Positions 50,915 through 59,742 of a stretch of DNA of 64,000 nucleotides are shown piece by piece (the first letter of the stretch is position 1; each line of letters begins with the position of its first letter). The stretch covers positions 40,994 through 104,993 of the forward strand of contig JAEWKH010000025.1 in NCBI GenBank assembly GCA_023386155.1, written 5' to 3'. The notes beneath the pieces are model-generated. The model did no database searches. It saw only the letters and a list, made by a program, of their open reading frames with translations, and was not told the origin of the DNA. Origin of the DNA: Pseudomonadota bacterium (GTDB lineage Bacteria; Pseudomonadota; Alphaproteobacteria; Rhizobiales; Beijerinckiaceae). Both the position numbers and the translations under genes were made by a program.

Positions 50915-53437
50915 ATGCGGCGGCTAAAGACAACGATCGCAACATCTGCGGTCGCAGCGGCTTTGTTGGCTGCTGGGTCTGTGCCTGCGCTCGCCCAGGC
51001 AACCCTGAACGAGTCCATCGCGGGACGCGCCCGGGCCGGATCGGGCCAGGACCGGCTTCTCGTCGACGCCCGTGAAATCATCTACGACAACGACAAGAAC
51101 ACGATCGCCGCCTCCGGCGACGTCCAGATGAACTACCAGGGCCGGACGCTCCAGGCCGACCGCGTCACCTACGACCGGAACACCGGCCGCGTCTTCGCCG
51201 AGGGCAATGCCCGCCTGACTGACGCCGACGGCACCGTCGCCACGGGCGACCGGTTCGAGCTGACGGACGATTTCAGGAACGGCTTCATCGACTCCCTCAG
51301 GGTGGTCCAGACCACCGTCGAGCAGGGACGTCCCCTCACGACCCGGTTCTCGGCCCCGCGCGCCGAGCGCGCCGAGGGCGAGACCACGACGTTCGAGCGC
51401 GGCACCTATACGGCCTGCGAGCCCTGCAAGGACAATCCGGAGCGGCCGCCGCTGTGGCAGGTCAGGGCTGCGAAGATCATCCACAACAACAGCGAGCGGA
51501 CGATCTATTACGAGGATGCGACCCTCGAGCTCCTCGGCATTCCGGTCGCCTACCTGCCCTATTTCTGGACCCCCGATCCGACGGTCAAGCGCAAGACGGG
51601 CTTCCTGTCGCCGCGCTACATCTATTCGTCGTCCATCGGATACGGAGCCTCCATCCCGTTCTTCTGGGCGATCGCCCCGAACTACGACCTGACGATCACC
51701 CCGACCTATTTGAGCCGCCAGGGCCTCCTGGCCCAGGCCGAGTGGCGCCACCGGCTCGAGAACGGCGTCTATACGGTCCGGGCCGCCGGCATTTCGCAGC
51801 AGGAGCCCGACGCCTTCCTCCGGCCGCCCTACGGGGCCGCGAACCGCGACTTCCGCGGCTCGCTCGAGACGACCGGCCTGTTCTACATCAACCAGAACTG
51901 GCGCTGGGGCTGGGACATCGCCCTCTTGTCCGACAAGTGGTTCCTGTCGAACTACAAGATCCGCAGCGAAAGCCTCAGCTCGTACTACATCAAGGAATCG
52001 ATCTCGACGCTGTTCCTCCAGGGACAGGGAGACCGCTCCTTCTTCGACATGCGCGGCTATTACTTCCAGACCCTGTCCAGCAACGAATGGCAGAAGCAGC
52101 AGCCGATCGTCGCTCCGGTCATGGACTACAACAAGCGCTTCACGCCCCCCACCATCGGCGGCGAGTTCGCCCTCGACGTGAACGTGACGCACCTCAACCG
52201 CGAGGCCGCCCAGTTCGATCCGCTGTCCGTCGCCAACACGGCGTATTTCGGCGTGGCCCAGACCTGCATCGTCTTCGACCCCTCCTCGTGCCTCGTGCGC
52301 GGCATGAGCGGCTCGTCCTCCCGGGCGTCGGTCACCGCGTCCTGGCGGCGCGAGTTCGTCGACCCGATCGGCCAGGTCTGGACGCCCTTCGCCTATGTCA
52401 GGGCCGACAGTTTCTGGATTTCTCCCGACTTCTACGGGTACCAGAACCCGCAGCTCGCCAACTTCATCGATTCCGACGACGATTATCTGTTCCGCGGCAT
52501 GCCGGCGGTCGGCGTCGAGTACCGCTATCCCTTCATCGCCAGCCTCGGCACCTCCGGCAAGCAGATCCTCGAGCCGATCGCCCAGGTGATCGCCCGCCCG
52601 AACGAGACCGGAATCGGCAGCCTCCCCAACGAGGACGCCCAGAGCCTCGTGTTCGACGACACCTCCCTGTTCGATTGGGACAAGTTCTCCGGCTACGACC
52701 GGGCCGAGGGCGGCGTCCGCGCCAATCTCGGCATCCAGTACACCGTGACCGGCGCCGACGATTTCTATGCCAACGTGCTGTTCGGCCAGTCCTACCAGAT
52801 CGCCGGGCGCAACTCCTTCCGGCAGGGCGACCTCGCCAATGTGGGACTGGACTCGGGCCTCGACTCGCGCGCCTCCGACTATGTCGGCCGCTTCCAGATC
52901 GCTCCGAATGCGAACTTCGCTTTCGTGAGCCGCGCGCGCTTCGACCAGGAGGACTTCGACGTCAACCGGATCGAGGCCGGCTTCAGGGCGAACTTCAACC
53001 CTTACCTGCCGGTATCGACCTCGCTGACCTATGCCCGCTACGATGCTCAGCCCGCCATCGGCTTCCCGATGCGGCGTGAGGGCCTCCTCGGCTCCGCCCG
53101 GTGGGACATCTCCCCGAACTGGTACGTGACGGGCTCGATCCTTCTCGACCTCGACCGCTACCTCCTGGCCCGCGAAACCTATGTCGCCCGGCTCACGACC
53201 AATCCGGACGCCGTCTACGACCGCCAGAAGGTCGCCTATGTCAGCGGCATGTCGCTCGGGCTCGGCTACATGGACGAGTGCACGACCTTCTCGGTCAGGT
53301 ACAGCGTGACCCCGCGCGAGGTGGTGCGGAACTCGGGCGAGAAGAACCAGAACCACACCATCGCCTTCACCCTCGAGCTACGCTCTCTCGGCGAAGTGGG
53401 ATATACTCAGAGTCTCAGCGGCTTTGACGATGAATGA
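50915..53437 (+). CDS. lptD: LPS-assembly outer-membrane protein LptD
   Basis: This 840-residue protein has a signal peptide ending PALAQ, an LptA-like beta-taco domain (residues about 45-140, with IIYDNDKNTIAASGDVQMNYQG and ADRVTYDRNTGRVFAEGNARL) and a long C-terminal 26-strand-type barrel. It moves LPS to the outer leaflet with lipoprotein LptE. The ATG at 50915 has AAGGAG 5 bases upstream; GTG 50897 is the alternative. Cysteines CEPCKD near residue 170 may be structural. No surA follows. Confidence 0.95.
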   Translation: MRRLKTTIATSAVAAALLAAGSVPALAQATLNESIAGRARAGSGQDRLLVDAREIIYDNDKNTIAASGDVQMNYQGRTLQADRVTYDRNTGRVFAEGNARLTDADGTVATGDRFELTDDFRNGFIDSLRVVQTTVEQGRPLTTRFSAPRAERAEGETTTFERGTYTACEPCKDNPERPPLWQVRAAKIIHNNSERTIYYEDATLELLGIPVAYLPYFWTPDPTVKRKTGFLSPRYIYSSSIGYGASIPFFWAIAPNYDLTITPTYLSRQGLLAQAEWRHRLENGVYTVRAAGISQQEPDAFLRPPYGAANRDFRGSLETTGLFYINQNWRWGWDIALLSDKWFLSNYKIRSESLSSYYIKESISTLFLQGQGDRSFFDMRGYYFQTLSSNEWQKQQPIVAPVMDYNKRFTPPTIGGEFALDVNVTHLNREAAQFDPLSVANTAYFGVAQTCIVFDPSSCLVRGMSGSSSRASVTASWRREFVDPIGQVWTPFAYVRADSFWISPDFYGYQNPQLANFIDSDDDYLFRGMPAVGVEYRYPFIASLGTSGKQILEPIAQVIARPNETGIGSLPNEDAQSLVFDDTSLFDWDKFSGYDRAEGGVRANLGIQYTVTGADDFYANVLFGQSYQIAGRNSFRQGDLANVGLDSGLDSRASDYVGRFQIAPNANFAFVSRARFDQEDFDVNRIEAGFRANFNPYLPVSTSLTYARYDAQPAIGFPMRREGLLGSARWDISPNWYVTGSILLDLDRYLLARETYVARLTTNPDAVYDRQKVAYVSGMSLGLGYMDECTTFSVRYSVTPREVVRNSGEKNQNHTIAFTLELRSLGEVGYTQSLSGFDDE

Positions 53438-53452
53438 TGGGGCTGCCGCCCG

Positions 53453-54460
53453 GTGTCAGGTTTGAACCAGCGCCCTCTCCTTCTCACCCAGGGCGACCCG
53501 GCCGGGATCGGGCCGGAACTTAGCCTCAGGGCCTGGCTCGAGCGCGACCGGGCCAACCTGCCGCCCTTCGGCGTCGTCGCCGACCCAGGCCATCTCGCCC
53601 GGATCGCCGCATCCTTCGGATGGACCGTTCCCATCGCGCCCGTCGAGCCACGGCAGATCCGCTCCGCCTTCGCGAGCGCGCTCCCCGTCCTCCCGCTCGA
53701 CGCCCCGGTCTCAGCCGAGCCGGGACGGCCGGATTCCGCCAATGCCCGGTCCGTCATCGAATCCATCGAGACGGCGGTGAGGCTCGTCCGAACGGACGCG
53801 GCGGCAGCCGTCGTGACGAACCCCATCGCCAAGCACGTGCTCTACGAGGCCGGCTTCCCGCATCCGGGGCACACGGAGTTCCTCGCGGCTCTCGCTGCGG
53901 AAGGCGAGAAGACCTACCACCCGGTGATGATGCTCTGGAGCGAGCAGCTCGCGGTCGTCCCCGTCACGGTCCACATTCCCCTGTCCGATGTTCCCTCGGC
54001 CCTGACCACGGACCTGATCGTTCTCACCGGAAGGATCGTCGCCCGGGAGCTGCGGGAGCGTTTCGGCATCGCCAACCCGAGGCTTGCCCTCGCGGGGCTC
54101 AACCCTCACGCCGGCGAGAACGGGGCCATGGGCGCCGAAGACGGCACGGTCGTCGCCCCGGCCGTCGCGGTCCTGCGCGGCGAGGGTATCGATGCGGCAG
54201 GTCCCCTGCCGGCGGACACCATGTTCCACGCCCGCGCCCGGAGCCGCTACGATGCGGCCCTGGCCATGTATCACGACCAGGCCCTGATCCCGATCAAGAC
54301 CATCGCGTTCGACGAGGCGGTCAACGTGACCCTCGGGCTTCCTTTCGTGCGGACCTCGCCCGACCACGGAACCGCCTTCGACATCGCGGGCAAGGGCATC
54401 GCCCGGCCCGACAGCCTCATGGCCGCCTTGAAGCTCGCCGCCCGCCTGGGGCGCCCATGA
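53453..54460 (+). CDS. pdxA: 4-hydroxythreonine-4-phosphate dehydrogenase
   Basis: This 335-residue enzyme of pyridoxal phosphate synthesis oxidises 4-phosphohydroxy-L-threonine with NAD(P). The N-terminus LLLTQGDPAGIGPELSL and the metal/substrate residues in GFPHPGHTEFLA and GLNPHAGENGAMG are the PdxA signatures. AMYHDQALIPIK lies late, as expected. It begins with GTG 15 bases after the lptD stop and overlaps rsmA by four bases (ATGA). Confidence 0.95.
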   Translation: MSGLNQRPLLLTQGDPAGIGPELSLRAWLERDRANLPPFGVVADPGHLARIAASFGWTVPIAPVEPRQIRSAFASALPVLPLDAPVSAEPGRPDSANARSVIESIETAVRLVRTDAAAAVVTNPIAKHVLYEAGFPHPGHTEFLAALAAEGEKTYHPVMMLWSEQLAVVPVTVHIPLSDVPSALTTDLIVLTGRIVARELRERFGIANPRLALAGLNPHAGENGAMGAEDGTVVAPAVAVLRGEGIDAAGPLPADTMFHARARSRYDAALAMYHDQALIPIKTIAFDEAVNVTLGLPFVRTSPDHGTAFDIAGKGIARPDSLMAALKLAARLGRP

Positions 54461-55311
54461 GCCAGATCGACGACCTTCCCCCCTTGCGCGATGTGGTGCG
54501 CACGCACGGGCTGATGGCCAAGAAATCGCTCGGCCAGAACTTCCTGTTCGACCTCAACCTCACCAGCCGGATCGCCCGCTCGGCCGGTCCGCTGGACGAC
54601 GCGACGGTGATCGAAGTCGGCCCCGGTCCGGGCGGCCTGACCCGCGCCATCCTGGCGGCCGGGGCAAAGAAAGTGATCGCCATCGAGCGCGACACCCGCT
54701 GCCTGCCGGCACTCGCCGAGATCGCCGAGCGCTATCCGGGCCGGCTCGAGGTCATCGAAGCCGACGCCTTGCAGTTCGACCCGCGCCCCCTGGCCGGTGA
54801 CGGTCTCGTGCGGATCATCGCCAACCTGCCCTACAATGTCGGCACGGCCCTCCTGACCGGATGGCTCACAGGAGAGGCCTGGCCGCCCTGGTGGGCCTCC
54901 CTCACCCTCATGTTCCAGCGCGAGGTGGCCGAGCGCATCGTCGCCGACGAGAGCGATGCCAAGAACTATGGCCGCCTCGGCGTTCTCTGCGGCTGGCGGG
55001 CACAGGCGCGGATCCTCTTCGACGTCCCGCCCTCCGCCTTCGTGCCGCCGCCGAAGATCACGTCGAGCGTTGTCCACCTGGTTCCCCGGGCCAGCCCGCT
55101 GCCCTGCCGCATCGGCGCCCTCGAAGCCGTGACCCGCGCCGCCTTCGGCCAGCGCCGGAAGATGCTGCGCCAGAGCCTGAAATCCATCGCGCCGGACCCG
55201 AGCGCGATCATCCGGGCGGCGGATCTCGAGGAAACCGTCCGCGCCGAGAACATCCCGGTCGAGGGCTATGTGGCCCTGGCCAATGCCTGGGATGCGACGC
55301 GCGGCGTTTGA
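54457..55311 (+). CDS. rsmA: 16S rRNA (adenine1518/1519-N6)-dimethyltransferase
   Basis: This 284-residue enzyme (KsgA) dimethylates two adjacent adenines in the 3'-end helix of 16S rRNA. The SAM motif is VIEVGPGPGGLTRAIL near residue 50; the catalytic motif NLPYNVGT is near residue 123. HGLMAKKSLGQNFLFD is a typical start. The ATG overlaps the pdxA stop. Normal length. Confidence 0.96.
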   Translation: MSQIDDLPPLRDVVRTHGLMAKKSLGQNFLFDLNLTSRIARSAGPLDDATVIEVGPGPGGLTRAILAAGAKKVIAIERDTRCLPALAEIAERYPGRLEVIEADALQFDPRPLAGDGLVRIIANLPYNVGTALLTGWLTGEAWPPWWASLTLMFQREVAERIVADESDAKNYGRLGVLCGWRAQARILFDVPPSAFVPPPKITSSVVHLVPRASPLPCRIGALEAVTRAAFGQRRKMLRQSLKSIAPDPSAIIRAADLEETVRAENIPVEGYVALANAWDATRGV

Positions 55312-55479
55312 GGAATCCAAAAGCCTTCAGCATTCAATGCTCGCCGCATCGCCATGCCCGCCTATATCAAGCCGCTGGACCGGCGCGGGCGGGCGCTCTT
55401 CATGGGACCTTAACCGCGCCTCTTCCATGATCGGATGGATGTGGGCGGCTTCGAGCAGCCGCGAGAGGAGAAGGCGGGC

Positions 55480-56589
55480 ATGTCGCAGCCGCGCAAGACG
55501 ATCGGACTTCTGTTCGGGGGACGCTCCGCGGAGCACGAGGTCTCGAAACTATCGGCCGCCAACGTGCTGCGCGCTCTCGACCCCGATCGCTACGACATCG
55601 TCCCCATCGGCATCGGCCGGGACGGACGCTGGCTTCTCTGCGACAGCGGCAATGGCGGCGGAAGGGGTGCGCAATCCCTGGAGATCCCGGAAGGGGCTCC
55701 GCAGATGGCCCTGCTCCCCGGTGGCGCGGGCGAGGCCATCGTGCTGAACGGCACAGCGCCGCGCTCCCTCCGCCTCGATGCGGTCGTGCCCGTGCTGCAT
55801 GGTCCCAACGGGGAGGACGGGACGGTTCAGGGCCTTCTCGAGCTCGCCAATGTTCCCTATGTGGGCTCCGGCGTGATGGGCTCGGCCGCCGGCATGGACA
55901 AGGACATCGCCAAGCGCCTGCTGCGCGACAGCGGCCTGCCGGTCGTTCCGTTTCTGACGCTGACGCCGCGCAGCTGCGTCGCGTACCGCGCCGCCGTGGA
56001 TGCCCTCGGCACGCCCGACCTCTTCGTCAAGCCCGCCAATATGGGCTCTTCCGTCGGCGTGTCCCGCGCCTCCTCGGCAGAGGAATTCGACAAGGCCTGC
56101 GAGCGCGCCTTCCGCTATGACGGCAAGGTGCTGGTGGAGCGCAGCGTCACGGGCGCCCGCGAGATCGAATGCTCGGTGCTCGAGGATGCCGCCGGCGAGG
56201 TCCGCGCATCGCCGCTGGGGGAGATCGTGCCCGCCGGCAGCCATGGCTTCTACAGCTACGACGCCAAGTACATCGACGCGGACGGCGCGCTCCTGCGCAT
56301 CCCGGCGGACCTGCCGCCGGCCCTGGCGGGCCGCATCCAGGAGCTTGCCGTCGAGACGTTCGTGACTCTCGCCTGCGAGGGGCTGGCGCGCGTCGACTTC
56401 TTCCTCGACCCGAAGAACGACGACGGCCTCTTCGTCAACGAGGTGAACACCCTGCCCGGCTTCACGGCGATCAGCATGTATCCCAAGCTCTGGGAGGCCG
56501 GCGGCCTTCCTCAGAGCGAATTGATGGAAGTGCTGATCGGACACGCCATGGCCCGCCACGAGCGCCGCAACGCGCTCGCGCTGGTGTAA
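55480..56589 (+). CDS. ddl: D-alanine--D-alanine ligase
   Basis: This 369-residue ATP-grasp enzyme makes the D-Ala-D-Ala dipeptide of peptidoglycan. Motifs are LLFGGRSAEHEVSKLSAANV at the N-terminus, VLHGPNGEDGTVQGLLEL near 105, KPANMGSSVGVS near 185, and FVNEVNTLPGFTAISMYPKL near 325. The length and SAEHEVS motif point to the DdlA type. An upstream ATG at 55435 is possible; 55480 fits family ends. The TAA stop directly abuts a unit B repeat, and gmk converges from the other side. Confidence 0.94.
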   Translation: MSQPRKTIGLLFGGRSAEHEVSKLSAANVLRALDPDRYDIVPIGIGRDGRWLLCDSGNGGGRGAQSLEIPEGAPQMALLPGGAGEAIVLNGTAPRSLRLDAVVPVLHGPNGEDGTVQGLLELANVPYVGSGVMGSAAGMDKDIAKRLLRDSGLPVVPFLTLTPRSCVAYRAAVDALGTPDLFVKPANMGSSVGVSRASSAEEFDKACERAFRYDGKVLVERSVTGAREIECSVLEDAAGEVRASPLGEIVPAGSHGFYSYDAKYIDADGALLRIPADLPPALAGRIQELAVETFVTLACEGLARVDFFLDPKNDDGLFVNEVNTLPGFTAISMYPKLWEAGGLPQSELMEVLIGHAMARHERRNALALV

Positions 56590-56638
56590 AGCATCGGACC
56601 CAAAAGTGGATTTGCACTTTTGGGATCAACCCGATGCT
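56590..56638. repeat. Unit B between convergent genes
   Basis: A single complete unit B: AGCATCGGACCC, hairpin core AAAAGTGGATTTGCACTTTT, GGGATCAACCCGATGCT. It starts at the base after the ddl stop and ends 12 bases before the gmk stop. At this convergent junction it may serve as a bidirectional end to transcription. Confidence 0.9.
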
Positions 56639-56650
56639 TCTCTTTCTTGA

Positions 56651-57301
56651 TCAGTCGATCTTTTCCGCCAGCAACCCTTCGACGAAATCCGAGAGGCCGA
56701 CGAGGCGGTCGCGTTTCAGGCGCTCGGCGGCCTGGATGGCCTTGAGGCTCTCGAAGGACTTGCCGAGATCCTCGTTGACGATCACGTAATCGTACTCGAC
56801 CCAGCGCTCCATCTCGACGCGGGCATTGGCGAGACGCTTGGCGATCACGTCGGGCGCGTCCTCGGCCCGGCGCTCCAGGCGGGCCTTCAGCTCCCTGAAG
56901 CTCGGCGGCAGGACGAAGACGGTCACCACATCGTCGGGCAGCTTCTCCCGCACCTGGCGCGTCCCCTGATAATCGATGTCGAAGACCATGTCCTGGCCGG
57001 CGGCCAGCGTCTTCTCCACGGGCTTGCGCGGCGTGCCGTAGAAATTGCCGTGCACCTCGGCCCATTCCAGGAGTTCGTCGCGATCGCGCATCGCCTTGAA
57101 CTCGTCCACATCGATGAAGTGATAGTGCTTGCCCTCGATCTCGGACGGGCGCTTCGTCCGGGTGGTGACGGAGATCGAGAGAACGCCCGCGCGCTCCTCC
57201 ACGAGGCTGCGAGTGAGCGTGGTCTTTCCGGCGCCGGAGGGTGAGGAGAGGATGAGGATGAGGCCGCGACGGCCGACCGGGGGCTTCGAATCTTGGCTCA
57301 C
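56651..57301 (-). CDS. gmk: Guanylate kinase
   Basis: This 216-residue enzyme phosphorylates GMP to GDP. The P-loop is LSSPSGAGKTTLTR near residue 20, and the GMP-binding region has SVTTRTKRPSEIEGKHYHFID. I chose the GTG start at 57301 (MSQDSKPPVGRRG) because GGAG lies 6 bases upstream and the result fits family length; an ATG at 57316 would overlap yicC by 11 bases. It is the last gene of the fabF-mltG-yicC-gmk series. Confidence 0.95.
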   Translation of the reverse strand: MSQDSKPPVGRRGLILILSSPSGAGKTTLTRSLVEERAGVLSISVTTRTKRPSEIEGKHYHFIDVDEFKAMRDRDELLEWAEVHGNFYGTPRKPVEKTLAAGQDMVFDIDYQGTRQVREKLPDDVVTVFVLPPSFRELKARLERRAEDAPDVIAKRLANARVEMERWVEYDYVIVNEDLGKSFESLKAIQAAERLKRDRLVGLSDFVEGLLAEKID

Positions 57302-57305
57302 CGCA

Positions 57306-58193
57306 TCACTCCACATTCTGCACCTGCTCCCGGAATTGCTCGATCACGGCCTTCAATTCAAGCCCGATCCGCGACAGGGACACATCATTGGCCTTTGCGC
57401 ACAGGGTGTTCGCCTCGCGGCCGAATTCCTGCGCCAGGAAATCGAGACGCCGGCCGACCGATCCGCCCTCCTGCAGCAGGCCTCGCGCGGCCTCCACGTG
57501 GGCGCGCAGCCGGTCGAGCTCCTCGCGGATATCCGCCCGCGCGGCGATGAGCACCGCCTCCTGATGAAGACGCGCCGGATCGAGACCGGCCTTGCCCTCG
57601 AGGAGCTCGGCGATCTGCGCCTCGAGCCGCGTCCGGATGGCATCGGGCTGCCGGGCCGGAGCCGCTTCGGCCTCGTCGACGAGACGGGCGATGATGTCGA
57701 GCTGCTGGCCGAGCACGACGGCGAGCGCCTGCCCTTCCTTCAGCCGCGCCGTCCTGAGCGACGCGACCAGCGCGTCGACCCCGGAGCTGAGGGCCGCGAC
57801 AAGATCCTCGTCCTGCAGCGGATCGGCGGCATCGTCGTCGAGCTCGACCACGCCCCGCACGGACAGGAGGCCGTCGAGAGAGGCCGGCTTCACGTTGTCC
57901 GGGAGGGACAGGCCGCCGATGGCCGCGAGCAGCGATTGCAGCACGTCCTGGTTCACGCGCAGCTTGGGCGCGGCGGACGATTTGGTGAGCGCCAGGTTGA
58001 GCTGGCCCTGGCCGCGGGTCAGCGCCTTGAGGATCCGTCCCCGCGCTTCCTCGCCGATGGCGTCGAGGCCCGACGGGGTCCGGACGCGAATCTCGAGCCC
58101 GCGCCCGTTCACGGTCTTGAGTTCCCAGGCCCATTGATAGGAACCGGTGACGCCGGCCTCGCGGGCAAAGCCGGTCATGCTCGCAATGGACAT
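57306..58193 (-). CDS. yicC: YicC-family endoribonuclease-like protein
   Basis: This 295-residue protein starts MSIASMTGFAREAGVTGSYQWAWELKTVNGRGLEIRVRTP, the typical YicC opening. Its C-terminal DUF1732 region has GREANTLCAKANDVSLSRIGLELKAVIEQFREQVQNVE. In E. coli YicC is linked to RNA decay. It sits directly before gmk, a conserved arrangement. No unusual feature. Confidence 0.93.
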   Translation of the reverse strand: MSIASMTGFAREAGVTGSYQWAWELKTVNGRGLEIRVRTPSGLDAIGEEARGRILKALTRGQGQLNLALTKSSAAPKLRVNQDVLQSLLAAIGGLSLPDNVKPASLDGLLSVRGVVELDDDAADPLQDEDLVAALSSGVDALVASLRTARLKEGQALAVVLGQQLDIIARLVDEAEAAPARQPDAIRTRLEAQIAELLEGKAGLDPARLHQEAVLIAARADIREELDRLRAHVEAARGLLQEGGSVGRRLDFLAQEFGREANTLCAKANDVSLSRIGLELKAVIEQFREQVQNVE

Positions 58194-58285
58194 GCGCTAA
58201 CCTCGAACGGAATGAAAATCGGCGCGACCATAATGCGCGCCGATCCAAGAGTCGATTGAAAGGATCCGACCGCCCGCCCGACGCG

Positions 58286-59647
58286 TCACGGTTCCTTCAT
58301 GGGCGGAACGCTCTTCGGAGAGTTCAGGTCGAAGGTCTTGTTCTTCAGCGGATCCTTGTCGGTCCCCTCGCTCGCATCGAAGCCGCGCCCAGGGCGCCCG
58401 CCGGAGGCGGGCAGCGCATTCGCGGCGCCGCGCAGCGCCGGCGTCACACCCGGAGGCAGGTTCGTCTGCTCGCCATCGGGCGCCACCCGGTCCACATCGT
58501 CCGCATCGGGAGCCGGACGGCTCTTCTCGATCTGCCGCCAGCGGGCCACGTTGCGCTGATGCTGCTCGTAGGTCTCGGCGAAGGCATGGCCGCCCGAGCC
58601 GTCGGCGACGAAGTAGAGGTCCTTGGTACGCGACGGGTTGGCCACCGCCTCGAGGGCGGCGCGGCCCGGATTGGCGATGGGTCCCGGCGGCAGGCCCTCG
58701 ACCACGTAGGTGTTGTAGGGCGTCGCGGCCTCGATCTCGCTCCGCAGGATGCCGCGCCCCAGGGTGCCTTTGCCGCCGACCAGCCCGTAGACGATGGTGG
58801 GATCGGACTGGAGCTTCATCCGCTTCATCAGGCGGTTGATGAAGACGCCCGCCACGCGGGTGCGCTCGTCCGCCCGGCCCGTTTCCTTCTCCACGATGGA
58901 GGCGAGGATCACGAGTTCCTGCGGGGACTTGATCGGCAGGTCGCTGGAGCGGCGCTGCCAGATCTGCTCGATGGCCTGGCGCTGGGCGGCCTGCATGGTG
59001 CTGATGATCTGCTGGCGGGTGGTGCCGCGCTCGAACTTGTAAGTGTCTGGCAGAAGCGAGCCCTCGCGCGGGGTCTCGGTCACGTCGCCGGAGAGGATCT
59101 CGTGCTCATAGAGGCGAGAGATGATCTGCTCGCTGGTCAGCCCCTCGGGAATCGTCACCGTGTGCAGGATCGCCTTGCCCTGGATGAGGGTGTCGATGGC
59201 GCTCTCGATGCTGGTGCCCGCCTTGAACTGGAACTCGCCGGCCTTCAGCTGGCCGCGCTGCCGGTTGATGTGGGCGTAGACCTGGAACAGCAGCGGCTGG
59301 TCGATGACGCCTTCCTGCTTGAGGATGTTGGCGATCTCGCCCGTGCCGGTGTTGCGGGGAATGACCACGACCTTGTCGCTCTGCAGCGGCCCCGTGGCCG
59401 TCACCTCCTGCTGCAGCATGGAGAAGCCGAAGATGCCGGCGATCGCCACGGCGACGAAAAGGGTCAGCAGGCCGCTCAGGAGCGACAGCATGCCCCTGCG
59501 GCGGCGGCGGAGCTTCGGCGGCGGGGGCGGCGCCATCGACGGCTTGATGGCCTCGTTCGGGGACCGGGGCGCCAGCCGGGGCTGCACCGATCCGTGATCG
59601 GAATCGTCTACGGGAGGGAGAAGGATCTTTTTCTTTCGTCCGAACAT
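58286..59647 (-). CDS. mltG: Endolytic murein transglycosylase MltG
   Basis: This 453-residue protein has a cytoplasmic basic/proline-rich N-terminus, one helix at about 54-76 (LLSGLLTLFVAVAIAGIFGF), a LysM-like region, and the YceG catalytic domain. The catalytic glutamate is in VILASIVEKETG, and QSDPTIVYGL is also conserved. The C-terminal 90 residues are a disordered extension (NLPPGVTPALRGAANAL...). It cuts nascent glycan strands to terminate polymerisation. It follows fabF, as in E. coli and most alphaproteobacteria. Confidence 0.94.
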   Translation of the reverse strand: MFGRKKKILLPPVDDSDHGSVQPRLAPRSPNEAIKPSMAPPPPPKLRRRRRGMLSLLSGLLTLFVAVAIAGIFGFSMLQQEVTATGPLQSDKVVVIPRNTGTGEIANILKQEGVIDQPLLFQVYAHINRQRGQLKAGEFQFKAGTSIESAIDTLIQGKAILHTVTIPEGLTSEQIISRLYEHEILSGDVTETPREGSLLPDTYKFERGTTRQQIISTMQAAQRQAIEQIWQRRSSDLPIKSPQELVILASIVEKETGRADERTRVAGVFINRLMKRMKLQSDPTIVYGLVGGKGTLGRGILRSEIEAATPYNTYVVEGLPPGPIANPGRAALEAVANPSRTKDLYFVADGSGGHAFAETYEQHQRNVARWRQIEKSRPAPDADDVDRVAPDGEQTNLPPGVTPALRGAANALPASGGRPGRGFDASEGTDKDPLKNKTFDLNSPKSVPPMKEP

Positions 59648-59742
59648 CAAGCCGCTTTTCTGGTATCGGCCGGCGGTCCTGCCGGTCCGCCGACACCCTA
59701 ACAGGGATTATGGCTAAAAGCCGTAACGGCCCTCCACCTTTC

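Noticed and set aside
50924..53356. Minus-strand frame of 810 codons opposite lptD
   Set aside because: It mirrors lptD codon for codon with a Val/Gly/Glu/Arg-rich product; no domain or ribosome-binding site.
13669..56638. Insertion sequences as explanation of the palindromes
   Set aside because: No transposase gene or target-site duplication is visible; elements are under 100 bp. They could still be mobilised by an enzyme encoded elsewhere.
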